Assembly: GCA_963755825.1 (NCBI GenBank)
Contig: CAVWLA010000003.1
Location: 1,178,001-1,242,000, forward strand
Direction: 5' to 3'
DNA: 64,000 bases
Origin: DATBQN01 sp963755825
Lineage (GTDB): Bacteria > Acidobacteriota > Thermoanaerobaculia > Multivoradales > UBA5704
Position numbers and translations under genes: made by a program. A model generated the notes under the pieces. It had not been told where the DNA came from. It did no database searches and was given only the letters and a program-made list of their open reading frames with translations. Of the stretch, positions 63,635 to 64,000 are shown in pieces; position 1 is the stretch's first letter, and each line of letters opens with the position of its first letter.

Positions 63635-64000
63635 TCAGGCGCGGCGGCGCATCATGACGCGGTCGGCGATGCCGTACTCCACCGCCTCGCTGGCGCCCAG
63701 GATGCGATCGCGCTCGGTGTCGCGGTGGATCTCGTCCTTGGGCTTGCCGGTGTGGAACGCCAGCAGCTCGTCGATGCGGTCGCGCATGCCGAGCAGGTCC
63801 TTGGCGTGGATCTCGATGTCGCTCTGCTGGCCGCCCAGGCCCTGCAGCCACGGCTGGTGGATCAGCACCCGGCTGTTGGGGAGGAGCGTCCGCTTGCCCT
63901 TGGTGCCGGCGGCGAGCAGCACCGCCGCCATCGACGCCGCCTGTCCGACGCAATAGGTCGCCACGTCGGGCTTGATGTACTGCATGGTGTCGTAGATGGC
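63635..64000 (-). CDS. clpP: Clp protease subunit ClpP (N-terminus cut by window edge)
   Basis: About 122 residues of the C-terminal part are seen; the frame is open at the right edge. The catalytic Ser is in GQAASMAA, the His in LIHQPWLQG, and the acidic residue in the [10 protein letters not shown] stretch. The C-terminus ends in RVMMRRRA. ClpP makes the tetradecameric protease chamber served by ClpX. The order clpP-clpX-lon is the common arrangement. Confidence 0.97.
   Translation of the reverse strand, partial: AIYDTMQYIKPDVATYCVGQAASMAAVLLAAGTKGKRTLLPNSRVLIHQPWLQGLGGQQSDIEIHAKDLLGMRDRIDELLAFHTGKPKDEIHRDTERDRILGASEAVEYGIADRVMMRRRA

Overview
The window is about 64 kb of very GC-rich bacterial DNA (roughly 70 percent or more by eye) with dense, mostly short-spaced genes. 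Genes for Kdo synthesis, a LolA-like carrier, a lipid A acyltransferase and Tat transport show a Gram-negative envelope. Two futalosine-pathway menaquinone genes (mqnA, mqnC), a VWFA-domain secreted protein, an OmpR-type winged-helix/TPR regulator, an FG-GAP protein and a full moxR/bat locus together suggest Acidobacteriota, perhaps a Thermoanaerobaculia-like lineage. That placement is inference from gene content; no rRNA or tRNA gene is visible.

Layout. 1-1807 (minus): a truncated TPR/FG-GAP protein and a TusA-like protein. 1895-7457 (plus): a P1/PLC-fold protein, purH, a LolA-like protein, yajQ, a carboxypeptidase-regulatory-like protein and a polyprenyl synthase. 7380-10247 (minus): a membrane-anchored jelly-roll protein and an M28 peptidase. 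10342-16925 (plus): Kdo/lipid A cluster kdsB-pyrG-kdsA-kdsD-kdsC-lpxL plus a lipoprotein. 16959-20046 (minus): tatC, tatA and a frameshifted VWFA protein. 20139-21731: S41 peptidase. 21732-22358: nested inverted repeats. 22359-28535 (minus): ftsK, a 40-bp hairpin array, a DUF488 gene, two exported unknowns and rsmA. 28764-36959 (plus): seven-gene moxR/DUF58/bat operon. 37021-41084 (plus): GAF-GGDEF protein, a frameshifted saccharopine-dehydrogenase-like gene and a methyltransferase. 41085-41466: AT-rich convergent gap. 41467-46691: O-antigen-ligase-like protein, ALDH7, a lipid kinase and a 2Fe-2S ferredoxin. 46793-49817: winged-helix/TPR gene and mqnC. 49986-56737 (plus): PNGase A-like protein, AAA ATPase, and a molybdenum hydroxylase with a cytochrome. 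56766-64000 (minus): mqnA, rho, engB, lon, clpX and clpP (cut by the window edge).

How they work together. The Kdo cluster holds all four Kdo enzymes and the CTP supplier for KdsB. Tat genes fit with the Tat signal on the molybdenum hydroxylase, which probably passes electrons to the linked di-heme cytochrome. The saccharopine-dehydrogenase-like protein and the ALDH7 could be consecutive steps of lysine breakdown. clpP-clpX-lon is a proteolysis cluster.

Two gene-expression features stand out. About ten genes at the head of a transcription unit have a -10-like hexamer only 5-10 bases before the start codon, which predicts leaderless mRNAs, while other genes use Shine-Dalgarno sites or overlapping stop/start codons. 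Three genes look broken by one missing G/C in a short homopolymer, which fits assembly error best but needs read-level proof. The unusual DNA structures are an inverted-repeat element fused in frame into the N-terminus of a bat-locus gene, a 413-bp nested inverted-repeat block, a 40-bp hairpin array, a 24-bp palindrome over a start codon, four 11-bp iterons before an OmpR-type gene, and a palindrome carrying two opposed -10 boxes.
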